64,000 nt of DNA from Hyphomicrobiales bacterium (GCA_900466475.1 UBMI01000010.1:434001-498000), one strand, 5' to 3'. Positions 52,247 through 61,545 are shown, numbered from the stretch's first letter. Numbers and translations are program-made. The notes: a model not told the origin generated them from the sequence alone.

Positions 52247-53299
52247 ATGCAGCAGAAAATTCCCGCAACCGTCATCACCGGCTTTCTCGGCGCCGGCAAG
52301 ACGACGATGATCCGCAACCTGCTCACCAATGCCGGCGGCAAGAAGATTGCGCTGATCATCAACGAGTTCGGCGATCTTGGCGTCGATGGTGATGTGCTGA
52401 AGGGCTGCGGTGCGGAAAACTGCACCGAGGACGACATCATCGAGCTCACCAATGGCTGCATCTGCTGCACCGTTGCCGACGATTTCATTCCGACCATGAC
52501 CAAGCTTCTGGAGCGCGAGCAGCGCCCTGACCATATCGTCATCGAAACCTCGGGCCTTGCATTGCCGCAGCCGCTCGTCGCCGCCTTCAACTGGCCGGAT
52601 ATCCGCAGCGAAGTCACCGTCGATGGCGTCATCACCGTGGTCGATAGTGCGGCCGTTGCTGCCGGTCGTTTTGCCGATGACCACGATGCTGTCGATGCGC
52701 GCCGTGTCGAGGATGAATCGCTCGATCATGAAAGCCCGATCGAGGAACTGTTCGAGGACCAGCTGACCTGCGCGGACCTGATCGTGCTCAACAAGACCGA
52801 TCTGATCGACGCTGACGGGCTCGGCCGCGTGAAGAGCGAAGTCGCCTCGCGCATTGCCCGCAAGCCTGTCATGATCGAAGCGAAGAACGGCGAGGTGCCG
52901 GCAAGCGTGCTGCTCGGCCTCGGCATCGGCACGGAGGACGATGTCGTCAACCGCAAGTCCCATCACGAGCTGGAGCATGAGGATGGCGAGCCGCATGACC
53001 ATGACGAATTCGACAGTTTCGTCGTCGAACTTGGCGCCGTCTCGGATACGGCAGGTTTCGTCGAGAAGCTGAAGGGCATCATCGCCGAGCATGACGTGCT
53101 GCGCCTGAAGGGCTTCATCGATGTCTCCGGCAAGCCGATGCGCCTGCAGCTACAGGCCGTGGGTGCGCGCATCGACCAGTATTTCGACCGTGCCTGGGCG
53201 CCGGGTGAGGCCCGCAATACGCGTCTCGTCGTCATCGGTCTGCACGAGATGGATCAGGACGCGGTGCGCAAGGCGATCGAAGCGCTCGTCCGAGGGTAA
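52247..53299 (+). CDS. cobW: CobW cobalt/GTPase metallochaperone
   Basis: A 350-residue G3E GTPase that is thought to deliver Co2+ to the CobN chelatase. P-loop GFLGAGKTT is at 12-20, the metal-binding CxCC motif (C71-I-C73-C74 in NGCICCTVADDF) is intact, and a His-rich loop (HHELEHEDGEPHDHDE) lies at about 235-250. The C-terminal CobW_C domain follows. It starts four bases after cobP and is followed by cobN after three bases, one tight operon under the riboswitch. Confidence 0.96.
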   Translation: MQQKIPATVITGFLGAGKTTMIRNLLTNAGGKKIALIINEFGDLGVDGDVLKGCGAENCTEDDIIELTNGCICCTVADDFIPTMTKLLEREQRPDHIVIETSGLALPQPLVAAFNWPDIRSEVTVDGVITVVDSAAVAAGRFADDHDAVDARRVEDESLDHESPIEELFEDQLTCADLIVLNKTDLIDADGLGRVKSEVASRIARKPVMIEAKNGEVPASVLLGLGIGTEDDVVNRKSHHELEHEDGEPHDHDEFDSFVVELGAVSDTAGFVEKLKGIIAEHDVLRLKGFIDVSGKPMRLQLQAVGARIDQYFDRAWAPGEARNTRLVVIGLHEMDQDAVRKAIEALVRG

Positions 53300-53302
53300 A
53301 CT

Positions 53303-56300
53303 ATGCATCTGCTTCTCGCTCAACAGGGGACGATCAGCGACGGGGACGAGGCGATCGACCTCGGCCAGTCGCCGGGCGATATCCTGTTCCTGTCCGCTGC
53401 CGATACCGAGCTTGCGGCGATTGCCGCGGCCCATAGCGGCAGAGAAGGAGGCTATTCGCTGAGGCTTGCGAGCCTGATGAGCCTGAAGCACCCGATGTCG
53501 GTCGATGCCTATGTGGAGCGGACGGCGCGGCATGCGAAGCTGATCATCGTGCGGGCGCTCGGCGGGGCGAGCTATTTCCACTATGCGCTGGAGGCGCTGC
53601 ATGCGGTCGCGGCGCGCAGCGGTGCGCTGATAGCGGTTCTGCCGGGGGATTCCAAGCCGGATGCCGGGCTGACGCCGTTTTCCAATGTGGCGCTGGATGA
53701 TCTGAATGCGCTCTGGGCCTATCTGATCGAGGGTGGCGATGCCAATGCGCGGGGCTTTCTCGCCTATGCGGCGGCGATGCTCTCGGGAGAAGAGAAGCCG
53801 GCGCCGGCTGTGCCGTTGATGAAGGCCGGGATCTGGTGGCCGGGGCGGGGGCTTGTCGGGGTCGAGGAGTGGCGGAAGCTCACCGGTTCTGTCGTCTCCC
53901 CACAGGGGAGAACATGCCCGGCAGGGCAGATGAGAGGGGCGAGCGACGGAGAGAGCGAGCAACAGGAGCACGATTTCGAGGTTTGTGGGGTGGCCCCCTC
54001 ATCCGACCCTTCGGGCCACCGACCGGGGTCGAGCCACGGGTCTCGACCCGTCCTCCGGACCCCCGCTGGGGAGACGGGACAGGCAGCACCCGTCGTTGCC
54101 ATCGCCTTCTACCGCGCACTCGTGCAGAGCGGCGAAACCCGCCCGGTCGAGGCACTGATCGAAACCCTGCAGGCGCAGGGTCTTCACCCTTTGCCGGTCT
54201 TTGCCTACAGTCTCAAGGATCCCGTCTCCAAGGGCATCCTCGAAGCCATCTTCGCCGATCTCCAACCCGACGTGGTCATCAACACGACAGGTTTTGCCGT
54301 GTCCGCACCCGGCGCCGATCGCGAGCCGACGGTGCTGGAGGCCAACGACGCGATCGTGCTGCAGGCGATCTTTTCCGCCTCGTCGCGGGCCGCCTGGGCC
54401 GCCTCATCGCAAGGCTTGTCGGCCCGCGATCTCGGCATGAACGTCGCGCTGCCGGAGGTGGATGGCCGCGTGCTTTCGCGCGCCGTCTCCTTCAAGGCTG
54501 CCGCTCGTTACGATGCCGCGGTCGAGGCTAATATCGTTTCCAGCGAGCCGGATGCCGGACGCATGGCCTATGTCGCGGCCCTTGCCGCCAATTGGGCGCG
54601 GCTGCGGCAGCGACCGGTTTCAGAGCGGCGTGTCGCGCTGGTCATGGCGAACTATCCGAACCGGGACGGACGGCTCGGCAATGGCGTCGGGCTCGATACG
54701 CCCGCCGGGACGATCGAGGTGATGCGGGCGATGGCGGAGGCTGGTTATCCGCTCGCCGATATTCCCGATGATGGCGATGCGCTCATGCGGCATCTGATGG
54801 CCGGGCCGACCAATTCCGGTTTCGACGGCAAGGTTGTGCGCGAGCGGCTTTCCTTGAGTCGATACAAGGATTTCTTCGCCTCTCTTCCCAATCAGATTCA
54901 GGATGAAGTCAACGCGCGATGGGGCGATCCGAAGGCCGATCCCTATATGCGCGAGGGTGCTTTTGCGCTCCCCTTTGCGCGTTTCGGCGGGCTGCTCGTC
55001 GGCATCCAGCCTGCACGCGGCTACAATATCGATCCGAAGGAAAGTTATCACTCGCCCGATCTCGTGCCGCCGCACGGCTATCTCGCCTTCTATGCCTTCC
55101 TGCGCCAAGAGTTCGGCGCCGATGCGGTGATCCACATGGGCAAGCATGGCAATCTGGAATGGCTGTCGGGCAAGGCACTGGCGCTGTCGGAAGCCTGTTA
55201 TCCCGAAGCGATCCTCGGACCGCTGCCGCATCTCTATCCCTTCATCGTCAACGATCCGGGCGAGGGCACTCAGGCGAAGCGCCGCACGGCCGCCGTCATC
55301 ATCGATCATCTGACGCCGCCGCTGACGCGGGCCGAAAGCTACGGGCCGCTCAAGGATCTGGAGGCGCTGGTCGATGAATATTACGAGGCCTCGGGCGTCG
55401 ATCCCCGGCGTATCCGGCTGCTGTCCCGGCAGATCCTCGAGCTTGTTGCCGACATCGGGCTGGATCGGGACGCGGGGATTGCAAAGGGTGAGAGCGAAGG
55501 CGAGGCTTTGAAGAAGCTCGATGCCTATTTGTGCGATCTCAAGGAAATGCAGATCCGCGACGGGTTACATGTGTTTGGCGTGTCGCCCGAGGGCCGGCTG
55601 CTGACGGATCTCACCGTGGCGCTGGCGCGGGTGCCGCGTGGGCTGGGTGAGGGCGGGGATGCGAGTTTGCAGCGGGCGATTGCGGGGGATGTGTTGACTT
55701 TCCCCCTTCTCCCCAGCGGGGAGAAGATGTCCGTCAGGACAGATGAGGGGGCAAGCGACGTGAGGAGCGAGCGGCTGAGCGAAGGCGAGGCCGAGCCTAT
55801 GGCCCCCTCATCCGACCCGTCGGGCCACCTTCTCCCCGCTGGGGAGAAGGGGAGCCGCGTGCTTCAGCGTTCCTTCGATCCACTTGATTGTGACATGGCC
55901 GGCAATTGGGTCGGCTCACGTCCGGCAATCCTGGCAGAAATCACCGATGCCCCCTGGCGCACGAACGGCGACACAGTCGAGCGCATCGAACTGCTCGCCG
56001 CCAAGCTCGTTTCCGGCGAACTCGCTTGCTCAAGCCTCTGGTCCCAAACCAGACGGGTGCTCGACGCAATCGAAGCTCGCCTCAAACCTTCCATCCTCGC
56101 CTGCGGTCCGGCTGAAATCACCAGTCTGCTGCGCGGCCTCGACGGTCGTTTCGTCCCGCCCGGTCCATCCGGTGCACCGACGCGCGGGCGGCCTGACGTG
56201 TTGCCGACCGGGCGGAATTTCTACTCCGTGGACAGCCGCGCGGTGCCGACACCGGCCGCCTACGAACTCGGCAAGAAATCCGCCGAATTGCTGATCCGCC

Positions 56301-57415
56301 GCTACGTGCAGGATCACGGCGAATGGCCTGTCTCCTTCGGGCTGACGGCCTGGGGCACGTCCAATATGCGCACCGGCGGCGACGATATCGCCCAGGCGCT
56401 GGCGCTGATCGGCGTGAAGCCGGTCTGGGACATGGCCTCGCGGCGCGTCACCGGCTACGAGATCATTCCGCCAGCCATGCTGCGGAGGCCGCGGGTGGAT
56501 GTGACGTTGCGGATCTCCGGTTTCTTTCGCGATGCCTTTCCCGAGCAGATCGCGCTCTTCGACAAGGCGATCCGCGCTGTCGGCGCACTCGACGAGGATG
56601 CGGCCGACAATCCGATAGCCGGGCGCATGCGCGGCGAGGCGGCGCGGCTAATCGCTGCCGGGCTAGACGAGAAGGCGGCGGCAAAGCGGGCGGGCTATCG
56701 CATCTTCGGGTCCAAGCCGGGTGCGTATGGGGCGGGCTTGCAGGCGCTGATCGATGAGAAGGGCTGGGAGCGGCGGGCCGATCTTGCCGAAGCCTATCTC
56801 GTCTGGGGCAGCTATGCCTATGGTGCGGGTGAAGAAGGCAAGGCCGAGCGCGGCGTCTTCGAGGAGCGGTTGCGCTCCATCCAGGCTGTTGTGCAGAACC
56901 AGGACAATCGCGAGCATGACCTGCTCGACAGCGATGATTACTACCAGTTCGAAGGCGGCATGGCGGCGGCGGCCGAGGCGTTGGGCGGAGTGCGGCCGGC
57001 GATCTATCACAACGATCATTCACGGCCGGAAAAGCCTGTGATCCGTTCGCTCGAAGAGGAGATCGGGCGGGTGGTGCGCGGGCGAGTCGTCAATCCGAAA
57101 TGGATCGAGGGCGTGATGCGCCATGGCTACAAGGGTGCTTTCGAGATTGCTGCGACGGTGGACTATCTCTTTGCCTTTGCGGCGACGACGGGGGCTGTCG
57201 GCAACCATCATTTCGAGGCGGTCTATCAGGCTTTCGTCGCTGATCCCAAAGTGCGCGATTTCATGGAGGAGAAGAACCCGGCGGCGCTCTCCGAAATGAA
57301 GGAGCGGCTGCTGGAGGCGATCGAGCGCAGGCTCTGGACGCCGCGCAGCAACTCGGCGCAATTCGACCTTACAGACATCAACGAAACCAAGAAAAAAGCA
57401 GGCAGCCAATCATGA
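53303..57415 (+). CDS. cobN: Cobaltochelatase large subunit CobN, with two repeat insertions
   Basis: A 1370-residue subunit of the aerobic ATP-dependent cobaltochelatase CobNST, which inserts Co2+ into hydrogenobyrinic acid a,c-diamide. Conserved CobN segments include HMGKHGNLEWLSGKALALS and VDEYYEASGVDPRR, and in the C-terminal third GLTAWGTSNMRTGGDD and YAYG. The protein is about 95 residues longer than the usual 1275. Two low-complexity segments (residues about 198-258 and 801-850) are encoded by palindromic repeats inserted in frame at 53894-54075 and 55703-55852, explaining the excess. Its stop overlaps the cobO start. cobS and cobT are not in the window. Confidence 0.95.
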   Translation: MHLLLAQQGTISDGDEAIDLGQSPGDILFLSAADTELAAIAAAHSGREGGYSLRLASLMSLKHPMSVDAYVERTARHAKLIIVRALGGASYFHYALEALHAVAARSGALIAVLPGDSKPDAGLTPFSNVALDDLNALWAYLIEGGDANARGFLAYAAAMLSGEEKPAPAVPLMKAGIWWPGRGLVGVEEWRKLTGSVVSPQGRTCPAGQMRGASDGESEQQEHDFEVCGVAPSSDPSGHRPGSSHGSRPVLRTPAGETGQAAPVVAIAFYRALVQSGETRPVEALIETLQAQGLHPLPVFAYSLKDPVSKGILEAIFADLQPDVVINTTGFAVSAPGADREPTVLEANDAIVLQAIFSASSRAAWAASSQGLSARDLGMNVALPEVDGRVLSRAVSFKAAARYDAAVEANIVSSEPDAGRMAYVAALAANWARLRQRPVSERRVALVMANYPNRDGRLGNGVGLDTPAGTIEVMRAMAEAGYPLADIPDDGDALMRHLMAGPTNSGFDGKVVRERLSLSRYKDFFASLPNQIQDEVNARWGDPKADPYMREGAFALPFARFGGLLVGIQPARGYNIDPKESYHSPDLVPPHGYLAFYAFLRQEFGADAVIHMGKHGNLEWLSGKALALSEACYPEAILGPLPHLYPFIVNDPGEGTQAKRRTAAVIIDHLTPPLTRAESYGPLKDLEALVDEYYEASGVDPRRIRLLSRQILELVADIGLDRDAGIAKGESEGEALKKLDAYLCDLKEMQIRDGLHVFGVSPEGRLLTDLTVALARVPRGLGEGGDASLQRAIAGDVLTFPLLPSGEKMSVRTDEGASDVRSERLSEGEAEPMAPSSDPSGHLLPAGEKGSRVLQRSFDPLDCDMAGNWVGSRPAILAEITDAPWRTNGDTVERIELLAAKLVSGELACSSLWSQTRRVLDAIEARLKPSILACGPAEITSLLRGLDGRFVPPGPSGAPTRGRPDVLPTGRNFYSVDSRAVPTPAAYELGKKSAELLIRRYVQDHGEWPVSFGLTAWGTSNMRTGGDDIAQALALIGVKPVWDMASRRVTGYEIIPPAMLRRPRVDVTLRISGFFRDAFPEQIALFDKAIRAVGALDEDAADNPIAGRMRGEAARLIAAGLDEKAAAKRAGYRIFGSKPGAYGAGLQALIDEKGWERRADLAEAYLVWGSYAYGAGEEGKAERGVFEERLRSIQAVVQNQDNREHDLLDSDDYYQFEGGMAAAAEALGGVRPAIYHNDHSRPEKPVIRSLEEEIGRVVRGRVVNPKWIEGVMRHGYKGAFEIAATVDYLFAFAATTGAVGNHHFEAVYQAFVADPKVRDFMEEKNPAALSEMKERLLEAIERRLWTPRSNSAQFDLTDINETKKKAGSQS
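53894..54075. repeat. In-frame palindromic repeat in cobN, copy A
   Basis: About 182 bp with inverted ends (GTCTCCCC at 53894 and GGGGAGAC at 54068-54075). It shares a 29-base stretch with copy B (53992-54020 versus 55801-55829, one mismatch) and related GATGAG and GAGCGAGC parts. Confidence 0.85.
55703..55852. repeat. In-frame palindromic repeat in cobN, copy B
   Basis: About 150 bp with perfect inverted ends: CCCCTTCTCCCC at 55703-55714 and GGGGAGAAGGGG at 55841-55852. It belongs to the same family as copy A and resembles the palindromic elements typical of rhizobial intergenic regions. Confidence 0.85.
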
Positions 57416-58044
57416 GCGAAGAGCCAGTCGTACCAGCCGAAAAGGACGATGCACGTCACAACGAGAAGATGGCGAAGAAGAAGGCCGCGCGTGACAAGAT
57501 CATGGCGACCAAGACGGATGAGAAGGGCCTCATCATCGTCCATACCGGCAAGGGCAAGGGCAAGTCGTCTTCCGCCTTCGGCATGATCTTCCGCCACATC
57601 GCCCACGGCAAGCCTTCGGCCGTCGTGCAGTTCATCAAGGGTGCGATGTGGACGGGCGAGCGCGATCTGATCGAGAAGCATTTCTCCGACATCTGCCAGT
57701 TCCACACGATGGGCGAGGGCTTTACCTGGGAGACGCAGGACAGGGCGCGCGATGTGGCGGCAGCAGGGGCGGCCTGGGAAAAGGCCAAGGAGCTGATCCG
57801 CGACGAGCGCAATTCCATGGTGCTGCTCGACGAGATCAATATCGCACTGCGCTACGACTATCTCGATATCAACGAAGTCGTCGAATTCCTGAAGAACGAG
57901 AAGCCTTACATGACGCATGTCGTGCTGACGGGGCGCAATGCCAAGGACGAGCTGATCGAGATTGCCGATCTGGTGACCGAGATGGAGCTCGTCAAGCATC
58001 CCTTCCGCTCCGGCATCAAGGGTCAGCCGGGCGTGGAGTTCTAA
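57412..58044 (+). CDS. cobO: Cob(I)yrinic acid a,c-diamide adenosyltransferase
   Basis: A 210-residue CobO/BtuR-type adenosyltransferase that attaches the 5'-deoxyadenosyl group to cobalt, using ATP. The P-loop HTGKGKGKSSSAFG is at about 44-57. LDEINIALRYDYLD and LTGRNAKDELIEIADLVTEM are conserved. An N-terminal stretch rich in charged residues (residues 1-35) is typical. The ATG overlaps the cobN stop (ATGA). It ends the cobPWNO operon, and its TAA lies at the start of a dispersed repeat that may serve as the transcription end. Confidence 0.95.
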   Translation: MSEEPVVPAEKDDARHNEKMAKKKAARDKIMATKTDEKGLIIVHTGKGKGKSSSAFGMIFRHIAHGKPSAVVQFIKGAMWTGERDLIEKHFSDICQFHTMGEGFTWETQDRARDVAAAGAAWEKAKELIRDERNSMVLLDEINIALRYDYLDINEVVEFLKNEKPYMTHVVLTGRNAKDELIEIADLVTEMELVKHPFRSGIKGQPGVEF

Positions 58045-58088
58045 AGCAATTCCAGCAAATATGTCCGCGGTTTTGCGTCCGGAATTGC
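58042..58088 (+). repeat. Dispersed rhizobial intergenic repeat, copy 2
   Basis: A 47-bp element from the cobO stop codon, GCAATTCC at one end and GGAATTGC at the other (an inverted pair of 8 bases). It matches the reverse complement of 15222-15269 over nearly its whole length. Confidence 0.75.
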
Positions 58089-58099
58089 GCGGAAAAGGT

Positions 58100-58894
58100 C
58101 TAGTTGGCCAGATGGCTGCGCAGGATCGCGGCCGTCTCCTCATCGGCCGGGAAGAGCGTTTCGATCGCGAGTTCCGACAGGGTGATATCGACGGGCGTGC
58201 CGAAGACTGTTGTCGTCGAGATGAAGGAGAGCAGGCCGGCCCTGGTCGAAAGCTGCAGGGGCACGGCGATGCCGGCGAGGTCGGTATGGGGCTCGACCGC
58301 CTCTTGGGGCGCGGGGTAGGAGAGCAGTTCCTCCAAGAGCTTTTCCAGCACGGGATCGCCCGAGACCGATATCTGCTGGCGTAGCCTATCGAGCAGGTGG
58401 GCACGCCATTCGGCGAGATTGGCGATTTGCCGTGCCAGGCCCTGCGGGTGCAGGCTGAGGCGGAGCACGTTGACGGGTGGTTCCAGCAATGTGGGATCGG
58501 CGATGGTTTCGAGCAGCGGCGTCAGGGCGGCGTTGGCGGCGATCAACGTCCAGTGGCGGTCGATCGCGATGGCAGGATAGGGCTCATGGCCTTTCAGCAC
58601 CCTGTCGATGGCGCGGCGTGCAGGAAGAAGGGCCGGATCGTCCAGTTTGCGTTCGGCAAAGACGGGGGCGAAACCCGCTGCGAGAAGCAGCGGGTTGCGA
58701 TCACGCAAGGGCACGCCGAGGCGTTCGGCGAGATGCAGGAGCATTTCGCGGCTCGGGGTCGAGCGCCCGCTCTCGATGAAGCTCAGGTGCCGTTGCGAGA
58801 TATCGGCTTCCAGCGCGAGATCGAGCTGGCTCATGCGGCGGCGCTGGCGCCATTCGCGCAGATGATCTCCGAGAGAGCGGGCGGTCGGGCTCAT
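58100..58894 (-). CDS. XRE-family regulator with MmyB-like C-terminus
   Basis: A 264-residue protein with an N-terminal Xre HTH (about 8-65; LREWRQRRRMSQLDLALEADISQRHLSFIESGRS) and a C-terminal MmyB-type ligand-binding region (PALLPARRAIDRVL, YPAIAIDRHWTLIAANAAL, LRLSLHPQGL). Such proteins are transcriptional regulators whose ligand, possibly fatty acid-like, is not established. It is translationally coupled to the upstream SnoaL-type gene by a TGATG overlap. It converges on cobO across the dispersed repeat. Confidence 0.87.
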   Translation of the reverse strand: MSPTARSLGDHLREWRQRRRMSQLDLALEADISQRHLSFIESGRSTPSREMLLHLAERLGVPLRDRNPLLLAAGFAPVFAERKLDDPALLPARRAIDRVLKGHEPYPAIAIDRHWTLIAANAALTPLLETIADPTLLEPPVNVLRLSLHPQGLARQIANLAEWRAHLLDRLRQQISVSGDPVLEKLLEELLSYPAPQEAVEPHTDLAGIAVPLQLSTRAGLLSFISTTTVFGTPVDITLSELAIETLFPADEETAAILRSHLAN

Positions 58895-59274
58895 CAGGCG
58901 GCTTCCGGCAGTTGGTCGATGAAGCCGCGGACGGATTTCAGCTTGCCGTCTTCGAATTCGGCGAAATCCGTGCCCTTGATCAGCGCTTCGCCATTGTCGG
59001 GACCGAGGCCCCAGGAGAAGCGCAGGTTGTCGCCGTAGCCATCGGCGGTACCGATCAATTCGAAGCGGAAGCCGGGGAAGCGGCTCTGCACGGCCTCGAC
59101 CAGCGAATTGATCTGCTCGTGGCCTTCGCCGCGCATCAGCGGGTCGATATAGGTCGCGGCTTCCGTCCAGCTCTCGGCGATCAGGGCACGGCGGCGGGTG
59201 GCATCCGTCTCGTTCCAGATCGCGAGATAGCGCTCGGCGTTGGTCCTTGCCTTGTTCATCTGGGTGTCGTTCAT
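58894..59274 (-). CDS. SnoaL-like NTF2-fold protein
   Basis: A 126-residue NTF2/SnoaL-fold protein (ERYLAIWNETDATRRRALIAE, then AATYIDPLMRGEGHEQINSLV and RFSWGLGPDNGEALIKGTDFAEF). This fold covers small polyketide cyclases and many proteins of unknown activity; no catalytic His or Asp is certain. The ATG at 59274 follows AAGGAG, which decides against a longer start at 59322. It is the first gene of a pair with the XRE regulator. Confidence 0.85.
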   Translation of the reverse strand: MNDTQMNKARTNAERYLAIWNETDATRRRALIAESWTEAATYIDPLMRGEGHEQINSLVEAVQSRFPGFRFELIGTADGYGDNLRFSWGLGPDNGEALIKGTDFAEFEDGKLKSVRGFIDQLPEAA

Positions 59275-59472
59275 CGGGTCGTCTCCTTTTGATCGCCTGC
59301 CATGTTCAGGCAGGGCGATCATCGGCGAAAGCGGTGCAGCCTATCAATTACGCCTGACGTAATGGAAGCCTGATTGCCGGTATCAAATCCAGGTCGCGGC
59401 TTGGTGATTTGACAGGTGAGGAGCGAGCCCGAAGATTTGCGGCAACTCTTTTGCCCCGGGAGGAGAAACCCC

Positions 59473-60120
59473 ATGAAAACCCGTTCCTGCAAGGCTTTAG
59501 CCGCCTTCGCCATCGCACTTCTCGGCGCTTCGGCCACGCAAGCGAATGTGATCGACGACTGGAATACGATCAAGGTGCCCGCTGCACCGGTGCTGAGGCC
59601 GGTCAATGTGAATTTATCGGATACGGCGCTGCTGCTGCTCGATTTCAACGGCGCGCAGGACCCATCGAAAGGGCCGTGCAACACGAAGACCAAGCCCCGC
59701 TGCATCGCCTCGCTGCCGAAGGTGGAAAAGCTTTTGAACGAGGCACGCAAGAGCGGCGTGCCCGTCATCTACAGCATTACCGGCGGCGCCACGAAGGGCG
59801 ATATCGCCAGCGTACTGGCGCCGAGAGAGGGCGATCCGGTGGTGCAGGGCGGCGCCAACAAGTTCATCAACACCGATCTCGAAAAGATCCTGACCGAAAA
59901 GCACATCAAGACCATCATCGTGGCCGGCACGGCATCCGAAGGCGCGGTCCTGAATACGGCGGCCTATGCGGCGCTGACAGGCATGAACATCATCCTGCCG
60001 GTCGACGGCATGTCGTCGACCGATCCCTATGCCGAGCAATATGTCGCCTGGCATTTCGCCAATGCGCCGGGTGTTTCGGCCAAGACAGTGTTGACGACCA
60101 TCGACGAGATCAAATTCTAG
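59473..60120 (+). CDS. Periplasmic isochorismatase-like protein lacking Cys
   Basis: A 215-residue protein with a signal peptide (about 1-24, ending ATQA). The mature part has the isochorismatase-family fold: ALLLLDFNGAQ with Asp57, and the third-strand motif VAGTASEGAVLNTAAYAA. At the usual nucleophile position the Cys is replaced by Gly (SEGAVL where amidases have C), as in true isochorismatases such as PhzD. The substrate is unknown. A strong GGGAGGAG ribosome site fixes the start. Its stop overlaps the convergent TauE/SafE gene by four bases. Confidence 0.82.
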   Translation: MKTRSCKALAAFAIALLGASATQANVIDDWNTIKVPAAPVLRPVNVNLSDTALLLLDFNGAQDPSKGPCNTKTKPRCIASLPKVEKLLNEARKSGVPVIYSITGGATKGDIASVLAPREGDPVVQGGANKFINTDLEKILTEKHIKTIIVAGTASEGAVLNTAAYAALTGMNIILPVDGMSSTDPYAEQYVAWHFANAPGVSAKTVLTTIDEIKF

Positions 60121-60902
60121 ACGCCAAGCCAGACACGCAGCGGGTTTGCGGGGTCGGAGAGCAGCTTTATCGCAAAGGCGATGCAGACGATGACGAGCAG
60201 CGGCTTGATGAGCCTTGCGCCGATGCGCATGGCGAGCCGCGAGCCGAGCTGCGCGCCGAGGAACTGGCAGGCACCCATCAGCAGGCCGATCTTCCAGAGC
60301 GTGGCGCCGAAGCTTGCGAAGACGACGAGCGCGCCGAAATTCGAACCGAGATTAAGAAGCTTGGTGTGGGCGGTTGCCTTCAGCATGCCGAAGCCGGCAA
60401 GCGTGACGAAGGCCAGCATGAAGAAGGAGCCGGTGCCGGGGCCGAAGACGCCATCGTAGAAGCCGATGACCGGCACCAGCGTCAGCCCGAAGAGGAAGGG
60501 TGTCATCCGGCGGTGCGTGTCGGAATCGTTGAGGTTCGGCTTGACGGCGAAGAAGAGGGCGATCGCCACCAGGAGCACCGGCATGACGGCCTGCAGAACC
60601 TGGCCGGGCACGAGCGTGGCAAGGGCCGCACCCAGCGAGCCACCCATGACGGCCATCAGCGCCATCGGCAATTGTTCCGAAAGCTTCACATGGCCCTTGC
60701 GGGCATAGGCGATGGTTGCAGAGGCGGCTCCGAAGAGGGATTGCACCTTGTTGGTGCCGAGGGTCTGCAGCGGCGGAATGCCTGCAATCAGCATGGCGGG
60801 GACGGTGATGAGGCCGCCGCCGCCGGCGATGGAATCGACGAAACCGGCAAAGAAGGCAGCCGCGCAGAGCAGCAGAAGCAGATGGATGGCGATGTCAGGC
60901 AA
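60117..60902 (-). CDS. TauE/SafE (TSUP) family permease
   Basis: A 261-residue inner-membrane permease of the sulfite-exporter TauE/SafE family. It has about eight hydrophobic helices and the family motif AGFVDSIAGGGGLITVPAMLIAGIPP in its first helices, then a second copy-like FYDGVFGPGTGSFF. It exports sulfur-containing or other organic anions; the substrate is not predictable. The start is TTG at 60902, giving LPDIAIHLLLLL; longer in-frame extensions have no ribosome site. It diverges from cobE. Confidence 0.87.
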   Translation of the reverse strand: MPDIAIHLLLLLCAAAFFAGFVDSIAGGGGLITVPAMLIAGIPPLQTLGTNKVQSLFGAASATIAYARKGHVKLSEQLPMALMAVMGGSLGAALATLVPGQVLQAVMPVLLVAIALFFAVKPNLNDSDTHRRMTPFLFGLTLVPVIGFYDGVFGPGTGSFFMLAFVTLAGFGMLKATAHTKLLNLGSNFGALVVFASFGATLWKIGLLMGACQFLGAQLGSRLAMRIGARLIKPLLVIVCIAFAIKLLSDPANPLRVWLGV

Positions 60903-61017
60903 GAGATTATTCCGGGAGGGGCATTCGGGGCGGGGGCTTTCGGGCGGCCTTGTTGCATTTCCGGCCATGAGCTGCAATGGCATGGCGGACACAGCGGGGT
61001 GCAATCGGCTGATGGGA

Positions 61018-61437
61018 ATGAGCGACATCACCATTGATGAGACAAGGCGGCATGTGCTCGGGCTCGGCTGCGAGCGCGGGACTTCGCCTGCCGAGGCGAT
61101 GGCTTTAGCAGCCCAGGCATTGGACGCGGCCGGTATCGCGGACATGGCGCTGTCTGCGGTTGCCTCGATCGACAGCCGCAGACAGGAGCCGGCGATCCTT
61201 GCCGTTGCCGCGCATTTTTCCGTGCCTGCCGTGTTCTTCGACGCGGCGCGGCTGGAAGCGGAGACGCCGCGGCTGAAAAATCCCTCCGAGATCGTGTTTG
61301 CCCGTGTCGGCTGCCATGGGGTGGCGGAAGCGGCCGCCCTTGCGGCCCTGGGCGCGGATGCTGAACTCGTGCTCGGCAAGATCAAATCTCGACATGCGAC
61401 AGCGGCCGTCGCCCGGATCGGGTTGCACAAAGCCTGA
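61018..61437 (+). CDS. cobE: CobE/CbiG C-terminal-like protein
   Basis: A 139-residue protein resembling CobE and the C-terminal half of CbiG (VLGLGCERGTSPAEAM at the start, ASIDSRRQEPAILAVAAHF, then FFDAARLEAETPRLKNPSE and GCHGVAEAAALAALG). CobE is associated with aerobic corrin ring synthesis, and its precise job is unclear. ATGs at 60967, 61012 and 61018 are in frame; 61018 gives the shortest N-terminus before the conserved strand. cobA lies about 1.3 kb downstream, beyond a nucleoside hydrolase. Confidence 0.8.
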   Translation: MSDITIDETRRHVLGLGCERGTSPAEAMALAAQALDAAGIADMALSAVASIDSRRQEPAILAVAAHFSVPAVFFDAARLEAETPRLKNPSEIVFARVGCHGVAEAAALAALGADAELVLGKIKSRHATAAVARIGLHKA

Positions 61438-61545
61438 CGGGCGCTATGGTGGCGGCACTTCGCGGCGCCATCCGGCTGCCGGCGACTCGCATCCGGAGCA
61501 CTTCCGATCCTGATTCACGGATTTGCTCTATCCCTTTGTTTTTAT

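Noticed and set aside
59409..61037. 542-codon plus-strand frame across the isochorismatase-like and TauE/SafE genes
   Set aside because: It lies in another frame of one gene and antisense to the next, both recognised.
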